This document shows positions 16,700 to 24,577 of a stretch of DNA of 64,000 nucleotides, piece by piece. The notes below the pieces were generated by a model that ran no database searches, had not been told where the DNA came from, and saw only the letters and a program-made list of their open reading frames with translations. The number at the start of each line of letters is the position of its first letter. The stretch's first letter is position 1. The stretch lies in the NCBI GenBank assembly GCA_947628305.1, contig CANQZG010000002.1:124001-188000 (forward strand), read 5' to 3'. Position numbers and translations under genes: made by a program. The stretch comes from an uncultured Muribaculaceae bacterium. Lineage in GTDB: Bacteria > Bacteroidota > Bacteroidia > Bacteroidales > Muribaculaceae.

Positions 16700-17970
16700 T
16701 ATACCAATTACGCGATTACCAGCAGGAGGCAAGCGATGCCTCGATACGTTTCTTCAGGAGTGGCTCTGATAGGAATGGTTTGCTCATTCTGCCAACTGGC
16801 AGTGGGAAATCGCTTTGTATAGCAGATATAGCACATAGGCTCGACGGTAATGTATTAGTATTTCAGCCAAGCAAAGAGATACTTGAGCAGAACTACGCCA
16901 AGCTGAAAAGTTATGGTGTTGAGGATTGCTCGATATACTCGGCTTCATTTAGGAGAAAAGAGATAAGCAGAATAACCTTTGCCACCATAGGAAGCGTGAA
17001 AGCGCATATGGAGGATTTCAACCATTTTCGGTATATCATAGTTGACGAATGCCATACTTGCAATCCGCAGGGTGGTATGTATCGTACATTCTTTGATTGT
17101 GCCGAAAGAAAGATACTCGGACTGACTGCGACACCTTATCGGCTCTATGCCTCATTACAATATTTGGATTGGGAGGGCAAGCAGGTCTTTCGGCCCAAAG
17201 ATGAGGAAAAAAGTCTGGAGTTCGACCAAAGAATAGAGAGCAGACAAATACGAATGGAGAATAAATGTATTCTGAAATTCCTCACTCGTATGCGCCCTCG
17301 CATCTTCCATGATGTCATTTATCAGGTCGACATATCGACGTTGCTCCAACGCGGCTACCTCGCTACTCTCCGCTATTTCGATTTGTCAATAATGACCCAT
17401 GCCGCGTTGAAGCGTAACAGTACCGGCATGGATTTCGACGATGACGCTCTGAAAGCACAATACGACCAGTGCAATCTAAGCACACACTTAATTAACATTG
17501 TCCGAAGACTCCAGCGCCCAAAGGACGGCCGACCCAGAAAAGGAATACTCGTTTTTACACGCTTTATCGAAGAGTCGGAACTATTATGCGAATATGTGGA
17601 GGGGTGTGCAATCATCACTGGCTCTACCCCTAAAAAAGAGCGAGAGAGAATACTCAAGGAGTTCAAGGAGGGAAAGATTAAGGTAGTTACGAATGTAGGT
17701 GTTCTGACTACCGGCTTCGATTATCCTGAACTTGACACAGTTGTTATGGCTCGGCCTACGATGTCGTTAGCATTATACTATCAGATTGTTGGTCGAGCCA
17801 TAAGACCACACCCGGATAAAGAGTCGGCATGGATTGTTGACCTCTGCGGTAATTATAAAAGATTTGGCAGGGTTGAGGATTTACACCTCCAACAATACCG
17901 ATCTGAAGAATATATTATTACTGGCTGTCCTGATAATCAGGAGAGGCAGCTTACTAATGTTTACTTTTGA
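16696..17970 (+). CDS. SF2 DNA helicase (DEAD/DEAH-like)
   Basis: 424 residues with all main superfamily 2 motifs: N-terminal 'QLRDYQQEA' Q-like motif, Walker A 'LILPTGSGKSL' (about 30-40), motif II 'IIVDECHTC', motif III 'LGLTATPYR', and motifs V-VI 'VGVLTTGFDYP' and 'YYQIVGRAIRPHPDKESAWI'. It is similar in size and architecture to phage helicases that remodel forks or recombination intermediates (T4 UvsW-like function is possible). It translates from an ATGA overlap with the NinB-like gene, and the VRR-NUC nuclease gene follows within 3 bp. Confidence 0.93.
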   Translation: MIYQLRDYQQEASDASIRFFRSGSDRNGLLILPTGSGKSLCIADIAHRLDGNVLVFQPSKEILEQNYAKLKSYGVEDCSIYSASFRRKEISRITFATIGSVKAHMEDFNHFRYIIVDECHTCNPQGGMYRTFFDCAERKILGLTATPYRLYASLQYLDWEGKQVFRPKDEEKSLEFDQRIESRQIRMENKCILKFLTRMRPRIFHDVIYQVDISTLLQRGYLATLRYFDLSIMTHAALKRNSTGMDFDDDALKAQYDQCNLSTHLINIVRRLQRPKDGRPRKGILVFTRFIEESELLCEYVEGCAIITGSTPKKERERILKEFKEGKIKVVTNVGVLTTGFDYPELDTVVMARPTMSLALYYQIVGRAIRPHPDKESAWIVDLCGNYKRFGRVEDLHLQQYRSEEYIITGCPDNQERQLTNVYF

Positions 17971-17972
17971 TT

Positions 17973-18422
17973 ATGGCACGAGATACATACAACAGGCGTC
18001 TGTTGGACGCGATAGTATCAGGCAAAGATACAAGTGCTATCACCTCTAAAAAACTCGTTCAGAGCATGGAGTCTGAGAGCCAAATACAGCAAAAGTGTAT
18101 TCAGTGGTTTCAATACAGATATCCCGAATTATGGCGCGACGGTATGCTTTACCATAATGCCAATGAGGGAATAAGGCCCGGCGGTCAAGGTCGACGTATC
18201 AAGAGAGAGGGACTGAGAAAAGGGGTTGCTGACCTCTGCCTCTCTGTACCTCGAAAAGGATACGGCGCTCTGTATATTGAAATGAAGAAACCCGGCGGTC
18301 GAATATCACCGGCACAAGAGGAATGGGGAGCCAACGCCATTAAGCATGGCAATTTATGGGTTGTCTGCTATTCCTTTGAAGAGTTTGAAAAGGTAGTTAC
18401 TGATTACCTTAGTACCGACTGA
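17973..18422 (+). CDS. VRR-NUC domain nuclease
   Basis: 149 residues from ATG 17973 (an in-frame TTG two codons earlier is less likely). The C-terminal half carries the VRR-NUC nuclease core 'GLRKGVADLCLSVPRKGYGA' with 'LYIEMKKPGGRISPAQEEW', i.e. the D...ExK residues of a PD-(D/E)XK fold. 'IQQKCIQWFQYRYPEL' is the usual N-terminal helix. Phage VRR-NUC proteins act on branched DNA and often sit next to SF2 helicases, as here. Confidence 0.9.
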   Translation: MARDTYNRRLLDAIVSGKDTSAITSKKLVQSMESESQIQQKCIQWFQYRYPELWRDGMLYHNANEGIRPGGQGRRIKREGLRKGVADLCLSVPRKGYGALYIEMKKPGGRISPAQEEWGANAIKHGNLWVVCYSFEEFEKVVTDYLSTD

Positions 18423-18444
18423 CCATGACAAAACGACAACGGCT

Positions 18445-19425
18445 ATGGACGATGTAACCGGGTGGATAAAGTTATCCAGAAAGATATTGCAGGAACAGTG
18501 GTATTTGGGTGAGAAGTTCACCAAAGCCATGTGTTGGATTGATTTGTTGCTCCTCGCCGAATGGCGCAAGGAGCGCACGTTCTTTATCCGAGGCATTGAG
18601 GTTGTCGTTGGCCGTGGTCAGGTGGCTATGCCCCTAACCGATATTAGCAAACGTTGGAATTTGGCTGTGAATACGGTTCGGGCAAGATTGAGAGAAATGA
18701 TTAAAGACGGCCGGGTGTCGGTCAAGGCAGACAATGTAGTTACACGAATAACAATCCTGAACTGGGAAAAGTATCAAGGGTTAGAAATGCTGGTCGACAA
18801 TGTTTCCGTTGAAACTCCACCGGCAAATGTAGCGCAATCTGTTGTACCTCCGGCACAGGTTATTGAGCCTGAAACGGAGCCGTTGATTGAAGATGTTATC
18901 GTGGAAGAGTTGCAAGCTCCTGACATTCCTGTTTTACCTCCGGCCAAGCCCAAGAAGCCGGAAGTTGATTGTGATTTTGTTCTCCGGCTCTACCATGACC
19001 GTTGCCCCTCTTTACCAAAAGTTTTGAAATTGTCTGATAAGCGAAAGATGAAGATCCGTGTGCGCTTTGAGGAAATGAAATTTGATTATGAAACCCTGCA
19101 ACAAGTATTTGATAAGGCAGAAGCATCTTCGTTTATGCGAGGTGATAACAACAGAGGTTGGCGAGCTGATTTTGACTGGATATTCAACAACAGTACGAAT
19201 TGGCTGAAAATCCTCGAAGGCAAATATGATGACAGAAAACCTATAACGACAATAAGACCTACAAATGGAAGTATCGAAAACCCCGGCATTGCGCCAATCG
19301 GCGGAGGTGGATATACACCGACCACTGCAAGCCAGCGTCAAAAACTGTCTGTCCTTACTACACTCGCAAAGATTGAGTCAGAGCAAGGAGGATATATCCC
19401 CACGAGCGTTGGCTCTAAGGAATGA
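18445..19425 (+). CDS. phage replisome organizer / DnaD-like replication protein
   Basis: 326 residues. The N-terminal ~115 residues form a winged-helix domain ('GRGQVAMPLTDISKRWNLAV', 'NTVRARLREMIKDGRVSVKA') of the kind found in phage replication initiators. A Pro/Glu-rich linker (about 125-170) leads to a C-terminal DnaD-like helical region ending in a Trp motif ('NNRGWRADFDWIFNNSTNWL'). This bipartite layout fits organizers that melt the origin and recruit the host helicase. The next gene starts inside its 3' end. Confidence 0.82.
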   Translation: MDDVTGWIKLSRKILQEQWYLGEKFTKAMCWIDLLLLAEWRKERTFFIRGIEVVVGRGQVAMPLTDISKRWNLAVNTVRARLREMIKDGRVSVKADNVVTRITILNWEKYQGLEMLVDNVSVETPPANVAQSVVPPAQVIEPETEPLIEDVIVEELQAPDIPVLPPAKPKKPEVDCDFVLRLYHDRCPSLPKVLKLSDKRKMKIRVRFEEMKFDYETLQQVFDKAEASSFMRGDNNRGWRADFDWIFNNSTNWLKILEGKYDDRKPITTIRPTNGSIENPGIAPIGGGGYTPTTASQRQKLSVLTTLAKIESEQGGYIPTSVGSKE

Positions 19426-20047
19426 GCATCGGCCAACTGAAATATCCTTAATCTATGGCATAGAGTTGCAGAAGGAGTTGGTACAGTGCAGAGACCTCTC
19501 TATCCTGAATAGTGTAAAAGAAACTCCCACCCTCTGTATGCTCGAACAGGCATGGGGAATGGAGTATGTTAGCCGTGTCCTGATTAAGACACACCTCTTG
19601 GGGGTAAGCGACTTCGTGGGTGTCAAAACAAAAATGGAAGATTGGCAGATGGACGAACTCTGCGACCAGATTGCTATGGAATACGGCGACCTGAACGTAC
19701 TGGAGTTTATCTGCTTCTGTTCTCGGCTCCGCAGTGGCAAATATGAAACATTCTATGGCAATATAGACCCGATGCAGATTACGAAATCTCTTGAGTCATT
19801 CTACGAGGATAGGAGATACGACATCAACCGGGCATGGGAAAAAGAGGAAAAGGAGCGCCGGGATAGAGAATGGGAAGAGTCGAGGAAAAACGCTATTTCT
19901 TTCGATGACTGGTACGAGAGCCTGTCTGATGAGGATAAAGAAAAGGCTTCATTCCTGAAATCATCATTAGACCGATTGAGGGAAGAACCCTCTCGCAAGA
20001 AGCACGGCATAGTCCAAACGGTCAAAGAAACTCTGTTCGGTAAGTGA
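19265..20047 (+). CDS. hypothetical protein (DUF6633-like), partner of replication organizer
   Basis: Up to 260 residues. The ATG at 19265 overlaps the previous gene by 161 bp. A TTG at 19409, about 18 nt after a strong AAGGAGG, would start at 'ALRNEHRPTEISLIYG' and is a realistic alternative. The body ('MLEQAWGMEYVSRVLIKTHL', 'FICFCSRLRSGKYETFYGNI') is a helical domain found next to replication genes in Bacteroidales mobile elements, and the C-terminus is charged coiled coil. By place, it could be a helicase loader or organizer partner; there is no Walker motif, so an ATPase loader is excluded. Confidence 0.75.
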   Translation: MEVSKTPALRQSAEVDIHRPLQASVKNCLSLLHSQRLSQSKEDISPRALALRNEHRPTEISLIYGIELQKELVQCRDLSILNSVKETPTLCMLEQAWGMEYVSRVLIKTHLLGVSDFVGVKTKMEDWQMDELCDQIAMEYGDLNVLEFICFCSRLRSGKYETFYGNIDPMQITKSLESFYEDRRYDINRAWEKEEKERRDREWEESRKNAISFDDWYESLSDEDKEKASFLKSSLDRLREEPSRKKHGIVQTVKETLFGK

Positions 20048-20100
20048 AAGTTAAAAATCAGAAAATCAAACAAATAGACCAAAAATAATCATTGAAAAAC

Positions 20101-20131
20101 TTGCACAAAAGATAATTTTTGATTAGTTTTG
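20101..20131 (+). promoter_or_regulatory. early promoter with conserved TTG-N7-GATAA element
   Basis: TTG at 20101-20103, 20-nt spacer containing GATAATTTTTG, and TAGTTTTG at 20124-20131. Upstream AAAGTTAAAAATCAGA and downstream ACTATCAGAATAAAAC are shared with the promoters at 41861 and 44972. Confidence 0.75.
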
Positions 20132-20170
20132 TACTATCAGAATAAAACAAAACATCTAAAACGAAATACA

Positions 20171-20185
20171 TAAGCAAATAAGTTA
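20171..20185 (+). repeat. leader repeat TAAGCAAATAAGTTA
   Basis: A copy of the early-gene leader motif ending 2 nt before the ATG at 20188, so it overlaps the ribosome-binding region. Confidence 0.55.
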
Positions 20186-20187
20186 CA

Positions 20188-20406
20188 ATGACTGAAACAA
20201 CATCAAAGACCCGAAAAATTCAGGTGGAGATAGAAGAAACTCTCCGACGGGTCGTAACCGTAGAGGTGCCTGATACTCCTAATTCGGATAACATGGCAAT
20301 CGCTGAAGCATCAAAGAAGTATCGAGAGGAAGAAATCGTGCTTGACTCCGGCGATTATGTTTGCACCTCATTCAATATCGTAAACGACAAAACTAAAACG
20401 GAATAA
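20188..20406 (+). CDS. small hypothetical protein before PcfK
   Basis: 72 residues. The first part ('KIQVEIEETLRRVVTVEVPD') is a beta-rich strand pattern and the end ('EEIVLDSGDYVCTSFNIVND') resembles small DpnD/PcfM-type proteins of mobile elements ('A...A...Y...EIVL...D'). It is the first gene after the promoter at 20101 and lies 2 bp before the PcfK gene. Role unknown. Confidence 0.7.
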   Translation: MTETTSKTRKIQVEIEETLRRVVTVEVPDTPNSDNMAIAEASKKYREEEIVLDSGDYVCTSFNIVNDKTKTE

Positions 20407-20408
20407 AC

Positions 20409-20996
20409 ATGGCAGAAGAACTTAAACAGGCAGTTGAGGAAATCAAGGAAGATGCCCTCCAGACCACACAACAGGAAGAGCCTCAAGCAGAGGCCACAGA
20501 AGAACCCCGAAAGGGTGAGAAAAAACTTGATGAGTTCCAGAGAACTATCAAGGCATACCTTGACAAACTAGCTGCTGAAGATGAGCTCTTCGCCAAGAGT
20601 TATGCGAAAGAAAAGAAATCAATCAAGGAGTGCTGCAACTACATCATTTCCGAGGTCAGGAAATCGGGCCGATGCGGTTTTGCTGATGATGAAATCTTCG
20701 GCATGGCAGTCCATTACTACGATGAAGATGACCTCGGCACAATTCCAGCGGCCAACGCTAAAGTGGTGGTCAACCATGAAATTCAACTGACCGAAGAAGA
20801 AAAGGCCGCAGCAAAGGCCCGTGCGCTGGCTCGATTTGAAGAAGATGAAAAGCGCCGTCTTGAACGGGCCGCCGGTGTGTCCTCTGATAAGGCTTCCACT
20901 CCGAAGCCAAAAGCCAAGAAGCCGGAGGCGAAAAAGAAAGAGCCGGAGTCAACCGTTCCCTCATTGTTTGACTTTGGAATGGAGGACGAAGAATGA
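20409..20996 (+). CDS. PcfK-like protein
   Basis: 195 residues. Residues ~45-115 ('FQRTIKAYLDKLAAEDELFA', 'KECCNYIISEVRKSGRCGFA', 'FGMAVHYYDEDD') match the PcfK-like family known from conjugative plasmids and Bacteroidales phages. The C-terminal half is Lys/Glu/Ala-rich and disordered, and ends in 'VPSLFDFGMEDEE', a short acidic-hydrophobic peptide of the type that binds sliding clamps (QxxLFDF-like); the DUF488 protein ends with a similar 'PPSLFDDL'. It pairs with PcfJ, whose start overlaps its stop. Its biochemical role is not established. Confidence 0.85.
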   Translation: MAEELKQAVEEIKEDALQTTQQEEPQAEATEEPRKGEKKLDEFQRTIKAYLDKLAAEDELFAKSYAKEKKSIKECCNYIISEVRKSGRCGFADDEIFGMAVHYYDEDDLGTIPAANAKVVVNHEIQLTEEEKAAAKARALARFEEDEKRRLERAAGVSSDKASTPKPKAKKPEAKKKEPESTVPSLFDFGMEDEE

Positions 20997-22300
20997 GACC
21001 ACGGACAAAGATACAACGAGAGGTGGCTGCTTTGTTCCCCACATTGCCACCAATCACGGCCAAACAAGAGCAATACGCTTTCGCACACAGCCATGAGTAT
21101 ATCGGCTATTTCAGCGTGGGTGAAATATGGTGTACGAACTGCGGGCAAGTGTCAGGAAATCCCGATCCGACAAGTCGACGTGAGAATGGTGAGGACTACA
21201 TTTGTCCTCACTGCGGAGCAAAGCTCAAGATACAGCGTAGCACTAAGAAAAAGAGCCCGGACAAAAGATACTTTACCATTCTGACCACTTGTCAAGATTG
21301 GCAGGTAGTAAGGCATTTCCTGTGTTACTGGAATGTGAGAAAGGGGTGTGAGGTAAATTCACACATTACCGAGGTAGTCCAAATGTGGTTAAAGGCAGAC
21401 GGAACAGAGGTGATAGTGGCAAGAGCCTGTACCTTGCACGGAGGCGACTCGTGGGACTTGTGGCGGCCGTTGGAAATCAGAACACGGCGCCACGGGTGGT
21501 ATGGCTACGACGGCCAGAAATACAATATTTGGGCTGATTATATCTATCCCGAATATAGTGTCCTCCCGATATTCAAGCGCAATGGGTTTAACCTCAATGC
21601 TACCAAGAAAGGTATGCCTCCCTGTCGCCTAATGCTTGCGCTTCTGAAAGACCCCGAGACGGAGTTCTTGGTCAAAACCGGCCAATACGGGCTTCTGAAC
21701 TATTTCAAGTATAAGCGTGGTGGCTCATGCCACAAATACCTCCATGCCATCAAAATATGCAACCGAAACGGTTATAAGGTCAAGGACGGCTCCATGTGGA
21801 CTGACTACATCGACCTACTGGAGTATTTTCACCTCGACACCCATAACGCCCATTATGTCTGCCCGAAGAACCTCAAGACGGCTCACGACGCCCTCTCTAA
21901 ACGTAAGCAACGTGTCGACGAAAAGCGCAGAGTTGAAGAAGCAAGGAGAAACGCTATCGAATGGGAGGCCAAATATAAGAAAGAGAAAGGGGCATATTTC
22001 GGCATCTGTTTTGGCGATGAGAACATACAGATTGCTGTGATTACCTCTGTTGCAGATATGGCCGAAGAAGGCGCCGCCATGCACCATTGCGTTTACAACG
22101 CCGGCTACTACAAACGTCCAGACTGCATAATCCTGTCTGCTCGTGATAAGGACGGCAATCGCCTCGAAACGATTGAACTCTCATTGCGTACCTTTGAGGT
22201 CATTCAGTCGCGCGGTAAGTGCAATCAGTCAACTCCGCACCATGACCAGATATTGAGTCTGGTTAGAGAGAACATCGGGCTGTTCAGGAAAGTTGCATAA
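20993..22300 (+). CDS. PcfJ-like protein
   Basis: 435 residues. It begins with a zinc-ribbon-like pair of CxxC motifs ('WCTNCGQVSG', 'ICPHCGAKLK'), has a long middle domain, and ends with the PcfJ-family signature 'AEEGAAMHHCVYNAGYYKR' plus 'TIELSLRTFEVIQSRGKCNQ'. PcfJ-like proteins accompany PcfK in plasmids and phages and are thought to act in DNA processing or replication. The conserved His-Cys and Cys residues suggest metal binding or catalysis. Overlaps PcfK by ATGA. Confidence 0.85.
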   Translation: MRPRTKIQREVAALFPTLPPITAKQEQYAFAHSHEYIGYFSVGEIWCTNCGQVSGNPDPTSRRENGEDYICPHCGAKLKIQRSTKKKSPDKRYFTILTTCQDWQVVRHFLCYWNVRKGCEVNSHITEVVQMWLKADGTEVIVARACTLHGGDSWDLWRPLEIRTRRHGWYGYDGQKYNIWADYIYPEYSVLPIFKRNGFNLNATKKGMPPCRLMLALLKDPETEFLVKTGQYGLLNYFKYKRGGSCHKYLHAIKICNRNGYKVKDGSMWTDYIDLLEYFHLDTHNAHYVCPKNLKTAHDALSKRKQRVDEKRRVEEARRNAIEWEAKYKKEKGAYFGICFGDENIQIAVITSVADMAEEGAAMHHCVYNAGYYKRPDCIILSARDKDGNRLETIELSLRTFEVIQSRGKCNQSTPHHDQILSLVRENIGLFRKVA

Positions 22301-22367
22301 TTCATTTTGCAAAACTTGTATATATGATAAACAATCGCCATATCGGCACAACGAAAACAATCCTCTA

Positions 22368-22685
22368 ATGAAACTCTCGAAAATCAAGACAGTAAAAGTG
22401 AATACTGGAACGAATGTACCTTTTTGCGTCCCCTCGCACCCATACACGCTTGCGGTGCAGGTTAAGAGGATACTTGACAGGATTGCTCGGAGTGCCGATA
22501 TGGAGTTTGAGTTTAATTGTAATATCCCTACTGGAATTAAGATGTTCGAGGCATACGGCCGACAGAAACTCATGCTTGATATTCAATACTACATCAACGG
22601 GACGCGAGCTTCTTTCGATGATGTAATATCTGACATGATGCGAGGTGAGGATTTTGTCAAACAGGTAAACGAAGAAAAAGAATGA
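22368..22685 (+). CDS. small hypothetical protein (HPr-like pattern)
   Basis: 105 residues from ATG 22368; upstream in-frame codons are not conserved-looking. 'VQVKRILDRIARSADMEFEF' followed by 'MFEAYGRQKLMLDIQYYING' gives a beta-alpha-beta pattern faintly like an HPr/ACT-sized domain, but no family is certain. A TTG-N7-GATAA element lies at 22317-22330, about 40 nt upstream. Overlaps the next gene by ATGA. Confidence 0.65.
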   Translation: MKLSKIKTVKVNTGTNVPFCVPSHPYTLAVQVKRILDRIARSADMEFEFNCNIPTGIKMFEAYGRQKLMLDIQYYINGTRASFDDVISDMMRGEDFVKQVNEEKE

Positions 22686-23029
22686 AAGTTACTGATATAT
22701 TCAAACCTCCATTTAGGGCCGACGGCGCGTTCATATACTCTGCCGACGGTGTAATGTGCCTTATGGCTGCTAATTGCAGGTACTATCCGCGTGAAATGAT
22801 GAACCGGATTGTTCAACTCATCAACGGCGAGAGCAGACCGACAAAGAAGGCTGATGTCGGGGTCAATTTCTCTGAAATCTGCATCAACGGCGACCCTGTT
22901 TTAACGGTGCGAGGCTGGGAGTATCTTTCCGGCACTCTCAATCTTTCAGCCGAAGAAGCAGAGAACGTTCAGAGTGAATTTGCAGTCTGGGTCGTTGGAA
23001 GATTAAAAGGAGAAGAAGATACGATATGA
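22682..23029 (+). CDS. hypothetical early phage protein
   Basis: 115 residues, alpha/beta: 'FKPPFRADGAFIYSADGVMC' and 'CINGDPVLTVRGWEYLSGTL' followed by a C-terminal helix ('EEAENVQSEFAVWVVGRL'). Bacteroidales phages often carry a protein of this size here. No function recognised. It is coupled on both sides by 4-bp overlaps. Confidence 0.7.
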   Translation: MKVTDIFKPPFRADGAFIYSADGVMCLMAANCRYYPREMMNRIVQLINGESRPTKKADVGVNFSEICINGDPVLTVRGWEYLSGTLNLSAEEAENVQSEFAVWVVGRLKGEEDTI

Positions 23030-23151
23030 GGACTATATGGAAGAAAATAGCGAGTTTGTTACTCACAATATTGCTCCTGTTGTGGGTAGGGTTGCTCGTG
23101 GTGATAGCAACGTTTGTGGAACCCATGTGGGATAAGAACAGACGGCGATAG
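23026..23151 (+). CDS. 41-residue single-pass membrane protein
   Basis: A short frame overlapping the previous stop by ATGA. A basic start ('MRTIWKK') leads to one transmembrane helix ('LLLTILLLLWVGLLVVIATF') and a short charged tail ('MWDKNRRR'). The positive residues at both ends make membrane orientation ambiguous. Size and position suggest a superinfection-exclusion or host-takeover micro-protein, which is inference. Confidence 0.6.
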   Translation: MRTIWKKIASLLLTILLLLWVGLLVVIATFVEPMWDKNRRR

Positions 23152-23169
23152 TCCATCAGATCTAACAAG

Positions 23170-23186
23170 TAAGCAAATAAGTTTAA
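23170..23186 (+). repeat. leader repeat TAAGCAAATAAGTTTAA
   Basis: A copy of the early-gene leader motif, 12 nt before the ATG at 23199. Confidence 0.6.
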
Positions 23187-23198
23187 CTCAATACAAAT

Positions 23199-23375
23199 AT
23201 GAAGAAAAAGATAATCCTCAAAAAGAATGTGAGCGTCAGAAAACTCCTGTTCATGCTCCAAGTTGTCGTACTTTCACCGGTGCTTCTGCCCCTCATACTG
23301 GTGGACTTAGTGTGCGACTGGCTGCTCGGACAATGGTCGAAATACCGAGAGTGGTTTTTAAGGGTAAATCGATAG
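23199..23375 (+). CDS. 58-residue membrane protein
   Basis: Starts 12 nt after a leader repeat. A very basic N-terminus ('MKKKIILKKNVSVRK') precedes one hydrophobic helix ('LLFMLQVVVLSPVLLPLILV') and a Trp-rich amphipathic C-terminus ('DWLLGQWSKYREWF'). It is the second small membrane protein in a row in this region. Function unknown. Confidence 0.55.
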   Translation: MKKKIILKKNVSVRKLLFMLQVVVLSPVLLPLILVDLVCDWLLGQWSKYREWFLRVNR

Positions 23376-23454
23376 ACCGGCATGGTAAAGCCGCAAAGAC
23401 TCTGCCACTCTCCACCCCATAAACAAAGAAAGCAAGTCGACCCTCACGGGCAAA

Positions 23455-23480
23455 CTTGCTTATAAGCAAATAAGTTTTAA
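23455..23480 (+). repeat. leader repeat, second full copy
   Basis: Nearly identical to the copy at 13821-13846, including the TTGCTTATAAGCAA dyad. It precedes only a 13-codon frame. Confidence 0.6.
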
Positions 23481-23492
23481 CCTGAAACGAAG

Positions 23493-23534
23493 ATGGCCTC
23501 TAAGAGAGGGCTTCTGTTACGGAATAAAACTTAG
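23493..23534 (+). CDS. possible 13-residue leader peptide
   Basis: ATG-to-TAG frame 'MASKRGLLLRNKT', placed 12 nt after a leader repeat, the same spacing as several real genes. It may be a regulatory leader peptide, a gene remnant or chance. Confidence 0.25.
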   Translation: MASKRGLLLRNKT

Positions 23535-23653
23535 TGCAAAAGTAATCAAAAATCGGCAATAGAACAAATTTTGAAGAACTTATGCACTCATAAATCACCA
23601 ACAAAAACCTCGGGAATATTGTTTAGAAACGACGAAAATAAGACACGCAAAGT

Positions 23654-23684
23654 TTGTAAAAATGATAATATTTGCTTAACTTTG
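23654..23684 (+). promoter_or_regulatory. promoter of the regulator-amidoligase row
   Basis: TTG at 23654-23656, 20-nt spacer with GATAATATTTG, TAACTTTG at 23677-23684, and ATG 21 nt later. The TTG-N7-GATAA element is exact. The spacer shares GTAAAAATGATAA with the promoter/operator region at 13733. Confidence 0.75.
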
Positions 23685-23705
23685 CACTATAAAATCAATG
23701 ACTCT

Positions 23706-24122
23706 ATGATACGAACAGCGATAAGAAAAAAGTTGGAGGACTCCGGCATTAAGCAGCGGGAGTTTTGCAAGGTTATTGGAGTGGCTTCGAGCAATTTCAA
23801 TGCTTTTCTCAATGGCTCTCGTACTCTCTCATATCCCAAGTTTGTCAAAGCAATGGAAGAACTGGGATTGTCAATCGGCTTAAAAGCCGCCGGTCGTGCG
23901 GCCCTGCCTCCCTCTGAACTGCCTGAAATCCTTAAATCGCATTTTGCTGTGTCTGGAATGAAAGTGAAAGAGGTTGCAGAGAAAACCGACATCGACAATA
24001 CTTGTCTGACTGCTTTTTTCAACGGATACAGGAATATGCCGATAAGGAACATAGAAAAAGTCATGACCCTCTTTCACCTCGACGTCGTGGAATACATCAA
24101 CCCGAAAAAGAAATCAGCATGA
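23706..24122 (+). CDS. regulator with two helix-turn-helix units
   Basis: 138 residues from ATG 23706, 21 nt after the promoter; upstream codons in frame contain the promoter and are not coding. Two XRE-like units are visible: 'IKQREFCKVIGVASSNFNAF' (about 17-36) and 'MKVKEVAEKTDIDNTCLTAF' (about 87-106), each followed by 'LNGSRTLSYPKF' or 'FNGYRNMPIRNI'. The internal duplication suggests it binds a direct repeat as a monomer. It leads the DUF488-tRNA-amidoligase-ParB-dehydrogenase row and is a candidate activator or repressor of it or of the GATAA-type promoters. Confidence 0.8.
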   Translation: MIRTAIRKKLEDSGIKQREFCKVIGVASSNFNAFLNGSRTLSYPKFVKAMEELGLSIGLKAAGRAALPPSELPEILKSHFAVSGMKVKEVAEKTDIDNTCLTAFFNGYRNMPIRNIEKVMTLFHLDVVEYINPKKKSA

Positions 24123-24538
24123 AAATCTACACTTCATATTTCGGCAATGCGAAAGCGTTGGCAAAGGAGGGCATAAAGATTGTGAGCATAGCCTGTTGGC
24201 AGCCTCGCTTCCTTTCCGTGCCCGTAGTGATGTCTGATGTGGCGCCTACACCGTGGATGGTGAAAAAGGCATCGCACCAGCAATACCTTGACGCATATCG
24301 GCAAATCCTCTCCCGGCTCAACCCCTACGAGTTTATAGAGAGACTGGAGAGAACCTGCGGCGGCTCTGATGTGGCCTTATGCTGCTACGAAAAGCCCGAT
24401 GACTTTTGCCACAGGCACCTGCTTGCTCAATATCTGACCCAGCAGACAGGGGTAGAGATAAAAGAATTTGTGTCAACCCCTCCTGCACCCAAGAAGCCGG
24501 AGAAGATTGAACCGCCCTCATTGTTTGATGACCTCTGA
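24119..24538 (+). CDS. DUF488 family protein
   Basis: 139 residues from the ATG overlapping the regulator stop. 'MKIYTSYFGNAKALAKEGIK', 'VVMSDVAPTPWMVKKA' and the C-terminal 'DVALCCYEKPDDFCHRHLLA' with Cys-Cys-Tyr-Glu and FCHRH are the DUF488 hallmarks. The fold is known but the reaction is not; the conserved Cys/His cluster suggests catalysis or metal binding. It ends in 'IEPPSLFDDL', a possible clamp-binding peptide like that of PcfK. Its place before the tRNA-like gene and amidoligase may link it to their pathway. Confidence 0.85.
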   Translation: MKIYTSYFGNAKALAKEGIKIVSIACWQPRFLSVPVVMSDVAPTPWMVKKASHQQYLDAYRQILSRLNPYEFIERLERTCGGSDVALCCYEKPDDFCHRHLLAQYLTQQTGVEIKEFVSTPPAPKKPEKIEPPSLFDDL

Positions 24539-24544
24539 ACATAA

Positions 24545-24572
24545 GGCGTGAGAGTTGAATAGCCCTCACGCC
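24545..24572 (+). terminator. 8-bp GC-rich hairpin before the tRNA-like gene
   Basis: GGCGTGAG (24545-24552) pairs with CTCACGCC (24565-24572) around a 12-nt loop and ends 5 nt before the tRNA-like gene. There is no U-tract, so it may be a processing or punctuation hairpin. Confidence 0.5.
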
Positions 24573-24577
24573 AATAT

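Noticed and set aside
23114-23422. 102-codon frame overlapping the small membrane protein genes
   Set aside because: It runs through a leader repeat and both small genes in another frame and has no folded-protein pattern.
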